Positions 25,733-34,803 are shown, numbered from the stretch's first letter. The stretch is 64,000 bases of DNA from Natrarchaeobius oligotrophus (GCF_003841465.1 NZ_REFZ01000006.1:1-64000), one strand, 5' to 3'. Program-made: numbers and translations. The notes: generated by a model not told the origin, from the sequence alone.

Positions 25733-27327
25733 CAGTTGAACACCTCCGAGACGAACGGCTCGAGCAGGTCACCGAACGCACCGCCCGCGAAGCCGAGGAC
25801 GACTGCGGTCACCGTGACGGTGACGAGAACCGCGAGCATTCCGAACGAAACCGCACCGGGCGAACCCCGACGCGCCGACTCCCTCAGCAGTCCGCCGTCT
25901 CCGGCGACCGCCGGTGCTTCGTCGGCGTCGACGTCGCCGCCGTCGGTCGCGACCGCCTCGGGCGCGTGGGGCGACTCGAGCGTCGACGCCGGCGTGAAGT
26001 ACATCTTCTCGAGCAGTCTGGCGGCGTACGCCAGCGTGAGCATGGTGCTGAGGAAGATGACGCCGGCGACGAGCCAGGATTCGGCCTGGACGGCTCCGAC
26101 GGCGATGTACCACTTGCCGATGAAGCCGATCGACGGCGGGATGCCGACCAGCGCGATCAGGAGGACGGCCATTCCGGCGGCGGTGACCGGGCGCTCGTCA
26201 GCGAGGCCGGCGTACTGGTCGACGGTTCGTGCGCCGTAGCCGAGCGCGACGATACCGACCGCGACGAATAGGCCGGCTTTCATCATCCCGTGGCCGATCA
26301 GGTGAACGATCGCGCCGAGGAGCGCGGTCTCCGTGACGAGGCCGTAAGCGGCGACGACGAGGCCGAACTGCGACACTGACGAGTACGCGAGCATGCGTTT
26401 GACGTCGAGTTGGACCACTGCGAGCGTGCTGCCCGCGACGACGCTGACGGCACCGACCGTCACGACGATCTCGGTCAGGTACGGCGTGGCCGTCAGGAAC
26501 TCCGGTCCGAAGACGGTGAACATCACGCGCCCGAGCGCGTACGCGGAGACGGTCGAAACGAGCGCGGCGATCAGCGGCGTCACGCCGTCGGGTGCGTGCT
26601 GGTAGGCGTCGGGCTGCCAGGTGTGCAGCGGCCACTGGGCGACCTTCAGCGCGAAGCCGACGAACATGAACGCGAAGGCGGCTCGAAGCAGCGTCGGCTC
26701 GCCCTCGGCGGCCATCAGCTCCGGGACGAGGTCGCCGAGAACGACCATGTTCAACGCGCCGGTCGCCATGAACAGGAAGCCGACGCCGATCAGGTACAGC
26801 GACGCGCCGACGGTGCCCAGGATGAGATACTTCAGGGCTGCGACCGCGGACTCGGGGCCGTCGCCGCTCGAGATCATCGCGTACGTTCCCAGCCCGACGA
26901 TCTCGAGGAAGACGAACATGTTGAAGACGTCGCCGGTCATCGTGAGCCCGAGCAACCCGCCGGTCAACAGCAGGTAGCCGGCGTAGAACGTGTTTCCGCG
27001 GGGGCCGCCGGCGCGCGTGTACGCGAGCAACCCGGCCGTAGTGGCGGCGACGAGCAGCGCGATCAGCGCGGAGAACTCGTCGGCGACGAGTTCGATGCCG
27101 ATCCCCTGCGGTTCGTCCCAGCCGCCGAGGACGTGAACGACCGGGCCAGTCGCGTAGACGTCGGCCGCGAGGTACGCAGTCGCCGCGAACACGCCGGCGG
27201 TCGTGATCGCCGTGACGGACCAGCCCGTCCGGTCGAATCGGAGTCCGAGGACGATCGGAACAGTCGCCATGAGGATCGGCACGGCGACCAGCAGCGCCGG
27301 CAGCAACTCGACGCTACTCATCGGCAC
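25732..27327 (-). CDS. Mrp-type antiporter subunit D-like
   Basis: A 531-residue polytopic membrane protein. Helix 5 Glu: NMFVFLEIVGLGTYAM. Helix 7 Lys: ALKVAQWPLHTWQPDAY. Position directly after MrpC and the best match to the usual MrpC-MrpD order make it the canonical MrpD. It overlaps mrpC by 14 bases and ends sharing one base with the next start. It conducts protons in exchange for sodium or other monovalent cations, with the other subunits. Confidence 0.87.
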   Translation of the reverse strand: MPMSSVELLPALLVAVPILMATVPIVLGLRFDRTGWSVTAITTAGVFAATAYLAADVYATGPVVHVLGGWDEPQGIGIELVADEFSALIALLVAATTAGLLAYTRAGGPRGNTFYAGYLLLTGGLLGLTMTGDVFNMFVFLEIVGLGTYAMISSGDGPESAVAALKYLILGTVGASLYLIGVGFLFMATGALNMVVLGDLVPELMAAEGEPTLLRAAFAFMFVGFALKVAQWPLHTWQPDAYQHAPDGVTPLIAALVSTVSAYALGRVMFTVFGPEFLTATPYLTEIVVTVGAVSVVAGSTLAVVQLDVKRMLAYSSVSQFGLVVAAYGLVTETALLGAIVHLIGHGMMKAGLFVAVGIVALGYGARTVDQYAGLADERPVTAAGMAVLLIALVGIPPSIGFIGKWYIAVGAVQAESWLVAGVIFLSTMLTLAYAARLLEKMYFTPASTLESPHAPEAVATDGGDVDADEAPAVAGDGGLLRESARRGSPGAVSFGMLAVLVTVTVTAVVLGFAGGAFGDLLEPFVSEVFN

Positions 27328-27685
27328 GCACCTCGCGGAGGGTGTCCTCGCGGAGGGTTCCGTACTCCGCGTAGATGCGGACGATGAGCGCGAGGCCGAC
27401 GGCGGTCAGCGCGATCCCGACGACGATGGCGGTCAGCACGATGACGTGTGGTAGCGGGCTGGCCATCGCGAGCTCACCGGGGTTCGGATCGGCCGGGACG
27501 ATCGGCGCGGAGCCGCCCTCGACGTAGGCGACCGCGACGAAAAACAGGAAGATCGCGGTCTGAAAGAGGTTGACGCCGATCAGCTTCTTCACGAGGTTCT
27601 CGTTGGCGATCATCATGTACAGCCCGACCCCGAGCAGGACGAACATGAGCGCGTACGCGTACCGGGACGCCAGCAGTTCAATCAT
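27314..27685 (-). CDS. mrpC: Mrp-type antiporter subunit C (NuoK-like)
   Basis: A 123-residue protein with three membrane helices in the NuoK/MrpC pattern: ALMFVLLGVGLYMMIANENLVKKLIGVNLFQTA, then a helix, then HVIVLTAIVVGIALTAVGLALIVRIY. The ANENLVKKLIGVNLFQ stretch is the family signature. It overlaps subunit B by 8 bases and subunit D by 14, suggesting translational coupling. It is part of the small membrane core of the antiporter. Confidence 0.88.
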   Translation of the reverse strand: MIELLASRYAYALMFVLLGVGLYMMIANENLVKKLIGVNLFQTAIFLFFVAVAYVEGGSAPIVPADPNPGELAMASPLPHVIVLTAIVVGIALTAVGLALIVRIYAEYGTLREDTLREVRADE

Positions 27686-28178
27686 CGTCGGTCACCTCCG
27701 CCTGGTAACTCTCCTCGCCGCGACCGTCGGGCGTAAAGCCAGCGGCCGTGGCGAAAAAGAGCGTGATGACGACGCCGGCGACGATCAGGGCGACGCCGCC
27801 GACCTCGATCGCCTCCATCCCCCAGTAGTGGGCGATGCCGAACGTCTCGACGAACGCGTCGTACTCGAGGAAGTTCCCGCCGAGTGCGATCGTCGCGAGA
27901 CCGGTTCCGATGAAGATCGCGACGCCGGCGGTGACGAGGCCGACGACGAACGAGTTCTTCAGCCAGCGGCGGGTGGGTTCGATGCCGAACGCGAACGCGA
28001 GCATCAACACGGTGACGCCGATGATCGCGCCGCCCTGGAAGCTTCCGCCGGGAGTGTCGGCACCGTGGAGACTCATGAACATGCCGTAGGTGAGCGTAAA
28101 CGGTGCGATGATCCTGACCGACGTCATGATCACCTGACTCTCGGTGTAGGTATCGTCGTAGGTATCGGTGCGAGACAT
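27678..28178 (-). CDS. mrpB: Mrp-type antiporter subunit B (MnhB domain)
   Basis: A 166-residue protein with four helices. The MnhB signature HGADTPGGSFQGGAIIGVTVLML lies near residues 39-60. The hydrophilic acidic tail GRGEESYQAEVTDDD is typical of haloarchaeal versions. It shares one base with the upstream gene. It acts in the Mrp membrane complex. Confidence 0.88.
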   Translation of the reverse strand: MSRTDTYDDTYTESQVIMTSVRIIAPFTLTYGMFMSLHGADTPGGSFQGGAIIGVTVLMLAFAFGIEPTRRWLKNSFVVGLVTAGVAIFIGTGLATIALGGNFLEYDAFVETFGIAHYWGMEAIEVGGVALIVAGVVITLFFATAAGFTPDGRGEESYQAEVTDDD

Positions 28179-28726
28179 TACGTGAACACCTCCCGTTTCA
28201 ACACGAGCAAAACGGCGACGCCGGCGGCGAAGACCACGACCGCCTCGCCGAAGGTGTCGAACCCTCGGTAGGACGCCAGCACGGCCGAGACGGCGTTCTG
28301 CGCGCCGGTATCAGCGAACGTTTCCTGGACGTAGTAGACCGACGGCGTCGTCTCGAGCGCCTCCCAGCCCCAGACCGGCGCGTCCGAATCGCCGACGGCG
28401 TACATGTCCCCGAGCAGGGTAAAGAGGACGAGTACGAACGCGCCGACGGCGACGACCGCCGGCAGGTGGATCCGCTCGAAGAGCCGGTCGGTCGGCGGCC
28501 GGGACGTGCGCGCGATGGTCAACAGCAACAGGATGGTCGTGACGCCGGCCCCGATGGCCGCCTCGGTCATCGCCACGTCCGGCGCGAGCAAGAAGGTATA
28601 GAGGATCGCCATCCCCAGGCTGTACGCGCCGAAGACGACGATCGCCGAGAGGACGTCCCTGAACAACGCCGTCGCCAGCGCCGCGAGCAGGATGAACACC
28701 ACGAGCGTGTAGGCGATCGCGCTCAC
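28178..28726 (-). CDS. DUF4040/MbhD-MbhE-like antiporter subunit
   Basis: A 182-residue membrane protein. The first half (SAIAYTLVVFILLAALATALFRDVLSAIVVFGAYSLGMAILYT...APDVAMTEAAIGAG) matches DUF4040, which elsewhere is the C-terminal end of MrpA or separate MbhD. The last part (NAVSAVLASYRGFDTFGEAVVVFAAG) resembles MbhE. In bacteria these domains are fused to MrpA; here they are a free gene, so MrpA is split. It overlaps subunit G by four bases (ATGA). Confidence 0.83.
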   Translation of the reverse strand: MSAIAYTLVVFILLAALATALFRDVLSAIVVFGAYSLGMAILYTFLLAPDVAMTEAAIGAGVTTILLLLTIARTSRPPTDRLFERIHLPAVVAVGAFVLVLFTLLGDMYAVGDSDAPVWGWEALETTPSVYYVQETFADTGAQNAVSAVLASYRGFDTFGEAVVVFAAGVAVLLVLKREVFT

Positions 28727-29133
28727 GCGGTCTCACCTCCGTCGACGTCGGAGCCGGCGTCGGGTTCGCTCGAGTTCCGGTCCGGCGCTCCGGTACCCGA
28801 GTCCGGGCTCCCGTCGTCGGTCGCCGAATCGGCGGTCACCGGTTCGATCCCGGTTTCGGCTGCCGAGCGGGCGATCGCGTGGGCCGCGGTCGGGTTCGTG
28901 ATGAACACGAAAAAGAGCAACAGGACGGTGTAGACCGACGCTTGCTGCCAGCCGAGCGCCAGCGCGACGGCCGCGAGCGCGAGGCCGGCACCCAGCGTGT
29001 CCGTCTGGGAGGCGGTGTGAGCGCGGGCGTAGATGTCGGGCAGGCGGATCACGCCGACCGCCGAGACGAACGTGAAGAACAGCCCGGCGACGACGAGGAC
29101 GACGATCGCCCAGAAGCGCGCGGCCTCGATCAC
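28723..29133 (-). CDS. mrpG: Mrp-type antiporter subunit G (MnhG)
   Basis: GTG 29133 overlaps the subunit F stop (GTGA) and gives 136 residues. The longer frame to 29226 has a non-family leader and is rejected. The MnhG signature is FTFVSAVGVIRLPDIYARAHTASQTDTLGAG (about residues 17-47), then two more helices. A low-complexity acidic tail of about 45 residues follows and is poorly conserved in general. Part of the membrane complex. Confidence 0.88.
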   Translation of the reverse strand: MIEAARFWAIVVLVVAGLFFTFVSAVGVIRLPDIYARAHTASQTDTLGAGLALAAVALALGWQQASVYTVLLLFFVFITNPTAAHAIARSAAETGIEPVTADSATDDGSPDSGTGAPDRNSSEPDAGSDVDGGETA

Positions 29134-29417
29134 AGCACACCACCCCGTTCGACGGTGAACTTCGAGATGGCGACGGCCATCAGGAAGTTCAACAGGGCGT
29201 AGATCAACGCGATGTCGAGGAACCACGGCTCGTCGAGTCCAGCCGCGAGCAACGCGAGGATGACGACCGTGTTCGTTCCGAGCACGTTAACCGCGAGCAG
29301 CCGATCCTGGGTCGTCGGCCCGGCGACCGCCCGGTAGAACATCACGATCGCGAGGACGACGAACAGCGCGGCCGCCAGCAGGAAGATCTCCTCGATCGAG
29401 ACGCCCGCGGGGATCAC
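29130..29417 (-). CDS. mrpF: Mrp-type antiporter subunit F
   Basis: A 95-residue protein with three membrane helices. The family core is MFYRAVAGPTTQDRLLAVNVLGTNTVVILALL, then FLDIALIYALLNFLMAVAISKF. It starts inside the end of subunit E (ATGA overlap) and ends inside the start of subunit G, so translation is probably coupled. Confidence 0.88.
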   Translation of the reverse strand: MIPAGVSIEEIFLLAAALFVVLAIVMFYRAVAGPTTQDRLLAVNVLGTNTVVILALLAAGLDEPWFLDIALIYALLNFLMAVAISKFTVERGGVL

Positions 29418-30451
29418 AGTTCGTCACCTCCGATAATCTCGGCGTCGCCGCGTTCGCGCGGCGACGGAATTCTGGCCGACTCGCGTCCGTTGAAGACGAA
29501 CCGGACGGCGCGCTCGAGCGAGCCGTCGAAGAGATCCTCCCGGGCCGACGGGATCAGCGTGTGGACGATCAGGCGCTGGTCGTTTGCCCTCACGGTGAGC
29601 GTCCCCGGCGTGAGCGTGATGCTGTTCGCAAGCGCGAGCAGCGGGAGTCCGCTCCTGACCCGGGTGTTCACCCGCGTTATCGTGGGCGCGATCGGCATCG
29701 ACGGACGCAGGATGACGACCGAGATCGCGACGTTCGCCTTGACGATCTCCCAGATGAGGTAGGGAACGTAGAACGCGAAGCGAACGGTTCGAATCGGCGA
29801 CTCGATTCGGTCCAGCGGAAAGGAAAACGTCACGTTCGCGAGCGAGGCGGAGACGATGCCGGCGACCGCGACGCCGGTCACGAGATCGAACCAGTAGGTC
29901 GGATCGCCCAGTACGAGGTAGAAGCCGAAGGAGATCCAGAACAGCGCGAAGTAGCGATCGAAGCGTTCGGTGCCTTCGCCGACCAGCCGCTCGTGGCGGG
30001 CCGGTCGTTCGACCGCAGCCTCGTCGTAGGAGAGTCCGGCCGCGTCGAGTTCGCGCTCGAGGGGCTGGAGAATAGACGACGTGACGCCGGGCTTGTACTC
30101 GGGATCGATGACGACGAGGTCAACGCCGTGTTCGTCGGCGTACTCCTCGAACGCGTCGGCGTAGTCGCGGGGGCCGAACAGGTACTCGTCGTCGCCCAGC
30201 ACCGCGGACTCGACGGTCACGTCCGCGTCGCCGGCGTCCTCCGCGAGCCAGCGTCTGGCCCGCGCGAGGAGCTGGTTCGCCTCCTCGCGTTGCTCGTCCC
30301 CTTCCGGTACTTCGGTGTCGTGCGGGAGCGCGACCACCAGGTGGACCTCGAGGGAATCGGCGTCCTCGAGTCCGGACCGGACGGCGTAGCTCACGGTCTG
30401 TCGGACGGTCACCGTGTCCGACAGCGGCACGAGCACGCGGTTACCCGCCAC
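29414..30451 (-). CDS. mrpE: Mrp-type antiporter subunit E with N-terminal USP-like domain
   Basis: A 345-residue protein starting at GTG 30451, with an AGGAGG ribosome site 8 bases ahead. Residues of about 1-135 resemble a universal-stress-protein/nucleotide-binding alpha/beta domain (RVLVPLSDTVTVRQTVSYAVRSG ... VDLVVIDPEYKPG). Residues of about 160-320 are the MnhE domain with two or three helices (YLIWEIVKANVAISVVILRPSMPIAPTITRV, then NSITLTPGTLTV). It is the first gene of the nine-gene operon. The N-terminal domain may sense a nucleotide or stress signal; this is a guess. Confidence 0.87.
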   Translation of the reverse strand: MAGNRVLVPLSDTVTVRQTVSYAVRSGLEDADSLEVHLVVALPHDTEVPEGDEQREEANQLLARARRWLAEDAGDADVTVESAVLGDDEYLFGPRDYADAFEEYADEHGVDLVVIDPEYKPGVTSSILQPLERELDAAGLSYDEAAVERPARHERLVGEGTERFDRYFALFWISFGFYLVLGDPTYWFDLVTGVAVAGIVSASLANVTFSFPLDRIESPIRTVRFAFYVPYLIWEIVKANVAISVVILRPSMPIAPTITRVNTRVRSGLPLLALANSITLTPGTLTVRANDQRLIVHTLIPSAREDLFDGSLERAVRFVFNGRESARIPSPRERGDAEIIGGDEL

Positions 30452-30459
30452 GGTTCTTT

Positions 30460-30465
30460 CCTCCT
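30460..30465 (-). promoter_or_regulatory. Strong Shine-Dalgarno of the Mrp operon
   Basis: The minus strand reads AGGAGG, 8 bases before GTG 30451. It decides the GTG start and suggests a leadered transcript, unlike most genes in this window, which look leaderless. Confidence 0.6.
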
Positions 30466-30733
30466 GGCGACCGTCGTTGATTACTCATGGCTCCGGCTGT
30501 TAGTCGACTCAAGCGGCACCCGCAGGAAAACGATTTCGTTATCCGCTGGCTCTCACCCGGTTTCGGCGTCTTTTGCCGGATGTTCACGACAGCTAACCGG
30601 AAACGATCGACGGATCGGAGTGCTCTCGAGTCGGGCGAGGAAGCCGATCCGTCGAGTGTGCCATCACGTACCCAGGTTCCCGCCGGTCTTCGAGACGTTT
30701 ACGTACCGTCCCTGCACAGTACCGTCAACCACA

Positions 30734-31804
30734 ATGACGCTGTACTCGCGAGTTCGGCCACTCGCGTTCAAACTTCCGCCCGAGCGAGCCCACAACGTCG
30801 GCAAGCGGACGCTCCGGGCGGCCCAGTCGACGATGCCGACGCGGGCGGCGCTGTCGTACGCCTACCAGTACGAACACCCCGCTCTCGAGGTGGAGCGCTT
30901 CGGGACGACGTTTCCGAACCCTGTCGGCATGGCCGCGGGGTTCGACAAGAACGCCGAAGTGACGCACGCGCTGGAGGCGCTCGGCTTCGGCTTCGTCGAG
31001 ATCGGCACCGTCACGCCGTATCCCCAGTCCGGAAACGAACGACCCCGCCTCTTCAGGCTGCGAGAGGACCGCGCGATGGTCAACCGGATGGGGTTCAACG
31101 GCCACGGGATGGAACGGGTCCGATCCCGCATCGAGCGCGACGGACTGCCGGAGATCCCTCTCGGAGTGAACGTCGGGAAGATGAACACCTCGAGCGAGAG
31201 TGAGGCGATCGAGGACTACCGGCGGGTCTTCGATCGGCTCTCGCCGTACGCCTCCTACGTCGTCGTCAACGTCTCCTGTCCGAACACGCCCGACGAGTTT
31301 CGGGAGTCCTCCCCCGAGCATCTCAGACGAATCTTCGAGACGCTCGAGGCGGAAAACGACGAGGGGAAGCCGATCCTGGTGAAGATCGGTCCGGACTCGA
31401 CGATCGACTCCATCCTCGAACTCGTCGACATCGCACGGGAGTACGGCGTCGACGGAATCGTCGCGACGAACACGACGATCGAGCGCGAGAACCTCACGTC
31501 CGACGGCTGCGATGAGTGGGGTGGTCTGAGCGGCGACCCGCTCGCGGATCCGTCGACGCGCGTGATCCGTTCGATCGCCGAACACACCGACGGCGACGTG
31601 CCGATCGTCGGCGTCGGCGGCGTCGACTCGGCCGAACGTGCCTACGAAAAGATTCGAGCCGGCGCGTCGCTCGTTCAGCTGTACACCGGATTCGTGTACG
31701 AAGGCCCGTCGACCGCGAAGCGAATCAATCGAACGCTCGTCGAGATGCTCGAGCGCGACGGCTTCTCCTCGGTCGAGGACGCCGTCGGCGCGGATCTCGA
31801 GTGA
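30734..31804 (+). CDS. pyrD: Dihydroorotate dehydrogenase (class 2-like)
   Basis: ATG 30734 gives 356 residues; the upstream extension of the frame is shadow sequence. The N-terminal helix MTLYSRVRPLAFKLPPERAH is the quinone/membrane-facing extension of class 2 enzymes. Core motifs are FPNPVGMAAGFDKNAE, EIGTVTPYPQSGNERPRLFR, VNVSCPNTPDEFRE, VATNTTIERENL, GGLSGDPL and GVGGVDSAERAYEKIRAGASLVQLYTGF. It oxidises dihydroorotate to orotate in UMP synthesis with FMN. The catalytic-base position has Cys (SCPN), where class 2 enzymes usually have Ser. Confidence 0.92.
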   Translation: MTLYSRVRPLAFKLPPERAHNVGKRTLRAAQSTMPTRAALSYAYQYEHPALEVERFGTTFPNPVGMAAGFDKNAEVTHALEALGFGFVEIGTVTPYPQSGNERPRLFRLREDRAMVNRMGFNGHGMERVRSRIERDGLPEIPLGVNVGKMNTSSESEAIEDYRRVFDRLSPYASYVVVNVSCPNTPDEFRESSPEHLRRIFETLEAENDEGKPILVKIGPDSTIDSILELVDIAREYGVDGIVATNTTIERENLTSDGCDEWGGLSGDPLADPSTRVIRSIAEHTDGDVPIVGVGGVDSAERAYEKIRAGASLVQLYTGFVYEGPSTAKRINRTLVEMLERDGFSSVEDAVGADLE

Positions 31805-31890
31805 CGCGTCCGGGAACGCACGCTCGGCGAGTCCACGGAGACGTCGGCGTCGTCGGAGTCCGCGGCCGGTGTGGAACCCCGGCCCGCGAT

Positions 31891-33507
31891 TCAGTCGAAG
31901 TGAAACCGCTCTATCGAGCGGATCGCGTGCCGGGCCGAAAGCAGGCCGACGGTGGCCGCGAGAAACCCCGTTCCAGCCGTGCCGAGCACAGCCACGAGCA
32001 CTCGGGACGTGTCGAACGCAGACGCGATCGCGCCCCCGACCAGCGCGCTGTGGGCGGCGAGCGTCGGGGCGGCGACGAGAAGGACGACCACGGAGTAGAC
32101 GCCGAAGGCGATCGTGCTCGGAACGATCGCCTTCGTGCTTCGGGAGACGCTAACCGCGTCGAACCGGGGGAAAACGGTGCCGATTCCGGACGCGATTGGA
32201 CCCGCACAGGCCACCAGAACCGCAGCGCTCGCCGTGAGCGTCCCCGCGGTTTCGATCGGATGCGGACTCAGGATCGCGAGCGCAGCCGTCGTCACCACGA
32301 CGACCGGGCCGGCCAGAAGCGCCCCCGCGAGCACGTGTCCCCCCACGAGCGTTCGTCCGGGATCGACGCCTAACAGGGTGGCGGGAAGGACGGCCCCCTC
32401 GTTCCCGACGACGTTGAGCGTGAACAGCGCACCGGCGATCCAGACCCCACAGAGGACGATCCACAGCGGAAACGAGCGCCCGATCGTTCCCGTCTGTATC
32501 ACCGTAATGACGGGATTGATCAACACGATGAGCGGGTAGAGGACGAACGAGAGCGTAATCGGTGAACGGCGCGCTCGCGTCCAGTCGGTCTGGACGACGC
32601 CGGCGATCGGTCGCGAAACGTACCGGTCGAGTCGCGATTCGGCGGTCGACCCCGCGTCGGTCGTCGCGTTCGTCTCCGACTCGACGTGAACGCCGTCGGC
32701 GTACCAGAGCCAGGCTGCGAGGCGAGCCAGCACCGGCATGCTCGCGAGCAGTATCGCGGCGCTCGCGACCACCGCGCCGACTCCACGGCCGATCGAGGCC
32801 TGCGGCGCAGTTCCGAGCAGCGCCAGATCGCCGTACCAGCCGACCGGCGTCGGCTCGAGCAGCCAGAACACCGGTTCGAGGACGGCCGCGAAGTTTTGCG
32901 TGTAGATGAGCCCGAGGTACGCGATCGCCAACCCGACGAAAAAGAGCGTTCGCAACCGCGTGAGCAGCTGCGATCGAATGCCGGCGTTTCTGATCGCGAG
33001 CGCGATGAGAAAACCGACCGACAGCGCGGTCGACAGCGACAGACAGACGGCGAGAAACGAAAGCGGTGCCGCGATCGGCGACCGCGCGCCGGCGGCGAAC
33101 GCGAGCGACGCCGCCGCGGCGTACGTCGTGGCCGGCACCCCCCACAGGAGGACCTCCGAGAGCGTGATCCCGCCGAGCAGCTCGCGATGCGAGATCGTCG
33201 TCAGGAGCCCGTCGAGACGGTCGGGGCGCAACGCCGTCGCGTAGGCGCGGTAGCCGCCGAAGGCGACGACGACGATCCAGGCGTAGCCGAAGACGATCGT
33301 CCCCCACTCGAGGGGCGTCTCGAGCGTTCCGGACGCGATCGCCGCGCCGAAGACGTACGCGCCGACGATCCCGCCGAGCGAGAACGGGACGAAAAACAGC
33401 GCCACGAACGCGATCGCGATCAACTGACCGGCGTTTTCTCGCGTGGCGCGCCACTTCCGCCGAAGCTCGACGTGCGCGATCGCTCGCACGTGCGTCCACG
33501 CGGTCAT
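31891..33507 (-). CDS. ABC-2 type exporter permease-like protein
   Basis: A 538-residue membrane protein with about 12-14 hydrophobic segments. It begins with TAWTHVRAIAHVELRRKWRATRENAG, the cytoplasmic entry of ABC-2-type permeases, and has a soluble loop near 290-320 (ESETNATTDAGSTAESRLDRYVSRP). It overlaps the ATPase gene by four bases, so the two form one exporter. Substrate is unknown. Confidence 0.8.
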   Translation of the reverse strand: MTAWTHVRAIAHVELRRKWRATRENAGQLIAIAFVALFFVPFSLGGIVGAYVFGAAIASGTLETPLEWGTIVFGYAWIVVVAFGGYRAYATALRPDRLDGLLTTISHRELLGGITLSEVLLWGVPATTYAAAASLAFAAGARSPIAAPLSFLAVCLSLSTALSVGFLIALAIRNAGIRSQLLTRLRTLFFVGLAIAYLGLIYTQNFAAVLEPVFWLLEPTPVGWYGDLALLGTAPQASIGRGVGAVVASAAILLASMPVLARLAAWLWYADGVHVESETNATTDAGSTAESRLDRYVSRPIAGVVQTDWTRARRSPITLSFVLYPLIVLINPVITVIQTGTIGRSFPLWIVLCGVWIAGALFTLNVVGNEGAVLPATLLGVDPGRTLVGGHVLAGALLAGPVVVVTTAALAILSPHPIETAGTLTASAAVLVACAGPIASGIGTVFPRFDAVSVSRSTKAIVPSTIAFGVYSVVVLLVAAPTLAAHSALVGGAIASAFDTSRVLVAVLGTAGTGFLAATVGLLSARHAIRSIERFHFD

Positions 33508-34271
33508 CGCCCTTCGGCCGCCGCCGCTCCGTGATCGGTCGTCACCGCGAGGAAGACGTCCTCGAGCGTCGAGTCGGTCTCGCTTTCTACCTGCGCGGTC
33601 AACTCGCCGGGCTCGCCCTCGGCGACGATGCGGCCACCGGAGAGAACGCCGACGGCGTCGGCCAGTTCCTCCACGACGGGAAGGATGTGCGTCGAGAGAA
33701 ACACCGTGTGGCCGTCGTCGGCCAGCTCCGCGATCGAGTTCATCACCGTCCGGGCGGCCCGGGGATCGAGGCCGCTGGTCGGCTCGTCGAGGAAGACGAC
33801 CTCGGGTTCGTGCAACAGCGCCTGCACGAGGCCGACCTTCTGGCGCATCCCCTTCGAGTAGTCGTCCATCCGTTTGCCGGCGTCGTCGGTCAGCCCGAAG
33901 CGCTCGAGCCAGCGGTCGATCCGGCGTTCGGCCCGCTCGGCGGGGACGTCGCGGAGCCGGGCCGCGTACTCGAGTTGTTCCCGGCCCGTGAGTTCGTCGA
34001 AGACGGGCGGCTCCTCGGGGAGATAGCCGATCGAGTCGCGAACGGCGTCTCGGTCGGTGACGGGGTCGCCGGCGATCCGGGCCTCGCCGGTCGTCGGTCG
34101 CGTGAGCGTCGTCAGCATCCGCATCGTCGTGGTCTTTCCGGCCCCGTTCGGTCCCAGAAAGCCGTACACCGTCCCGGGTTCGACCGACAGGTCGACGCCG
34201 TCGACCGCGGTCGCGGACCCGAACCGCTTCGTCAATCCGTTCGCGTCGATCGCGAGTGGTACAGAGGGCAT
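33504..34271 (-). CDS. ABC transporter ATP-binding protein
   Basis: A 255-residue ATPase. Walker A GPNGAGKTT (near residue 38), signature YSKGMRQK, Walker B VVFLDEPTSGLD and H-loop STHI are all intact. The type matches ABC-2 drug/lipid/polysaccharide exporters. ATG 34271 begins MPSVPLAIDANGLTKRFGS. It heads the two-gene operon with the permease at 31891. Confidence 0.9.
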   Translation of the reverse strand: MPSVPLAIDANGLTKRFGSATAVDGVDLSVEPGTVYGFLGPNGAGKTTTMRMLTTLTRPTTGEARIAGDPVTDRDAVRDSIGYLPEEPPVFDELTGREQLEYAARLRDVPAERAERRIDRWLERFGLTDDAGKRMDDYSKGMRQKVGLVQALLHEPEVVFLDEPTSGLDPRAARTVMNSIAELADDGHTVFLSTHILPVVEELADAVGVLSGGRIVAEGEPGELTAQVESETDSTLEDVFLAVTTDHGAAAAEGR

Positions 34272-34803
34272 GGCAGGCTACTCCCCGGTTCGGGATCGAT
34301 CGTCACTAAACTTTGGTTGTCCGACACGGACGGGCTGTAATGAAACTCGACGAACGGCGCGATCCCAGGTCGAACGTCCGGACAGCGATCGTCTGCGGCC
34401 AGTAGCCAACTCAGCGGTGAACCATCCCGATCGCTTCTCGGTCGATCTCGATCGCACGACGTGAGTAAGTCGGCCGAAACCCGCTCCGGCGACCTGAAAA
34501 ACTCACGTTACGCTCCCTCTGAAATTCTGCGCGCTCTATAGCTACTCTCTGTTTCAACATTCGCTTCGATCGATGGGTGGATTCGCCATACGGCACGGAC
34601 GGAGTTGTACCGTTCCGACAGGTATCAGACGTAACGCGACGATGGAAGGCGACGTCGATGCGGATCGACTGCAACGGGTGGTTCGATGACGACCGTGACT
34701 CGCGCTCGAGCGCGGCGCTCGGCTCATCCGGTCCGACGAAACGGTTTTCCGGTCCAGCCGCGACCGTCCTGGGGTTGCAGGTATCAGCTGACAAGAGTCC
34801 GTC
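34272..34803. other. Gene-free spacer before pyrC
   Basis: About 530 bases lie between the ABC pair and pyrC's hairpin. Short frames here have no family likeness. It is patchily AT-richer (34500-34560). Weak echoes of the hairpin element's ends appear at 34589-34635 (ATACGG ... TGTACCGTT ... TATCAGACG), perhaps a decayed copy. Confidence 0.4.

Noticed and set aside
23624-26239. Plus-strand frame of 871 residues across the Mrp operon
   Set aside because: It lies opposite two confirmed membrane subunits and consists of Arg/Asp/Glu low-complexity sequence, a typical shadow.
21939-30451. Complex I (Nuo/Fpo) operon
   Set aside because: NuoL/M/N/K-like subunits are present, but subunits E, F, G and B of the Mrp type and the absence of NuoA-I genes make it an Mrp antiporter.
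34411-34794. Minus-strand frame of 127 residues before pyrC
   Set aside because: No family likeness, no promoter-like start, and Arg/Ser-rich shadow composition.
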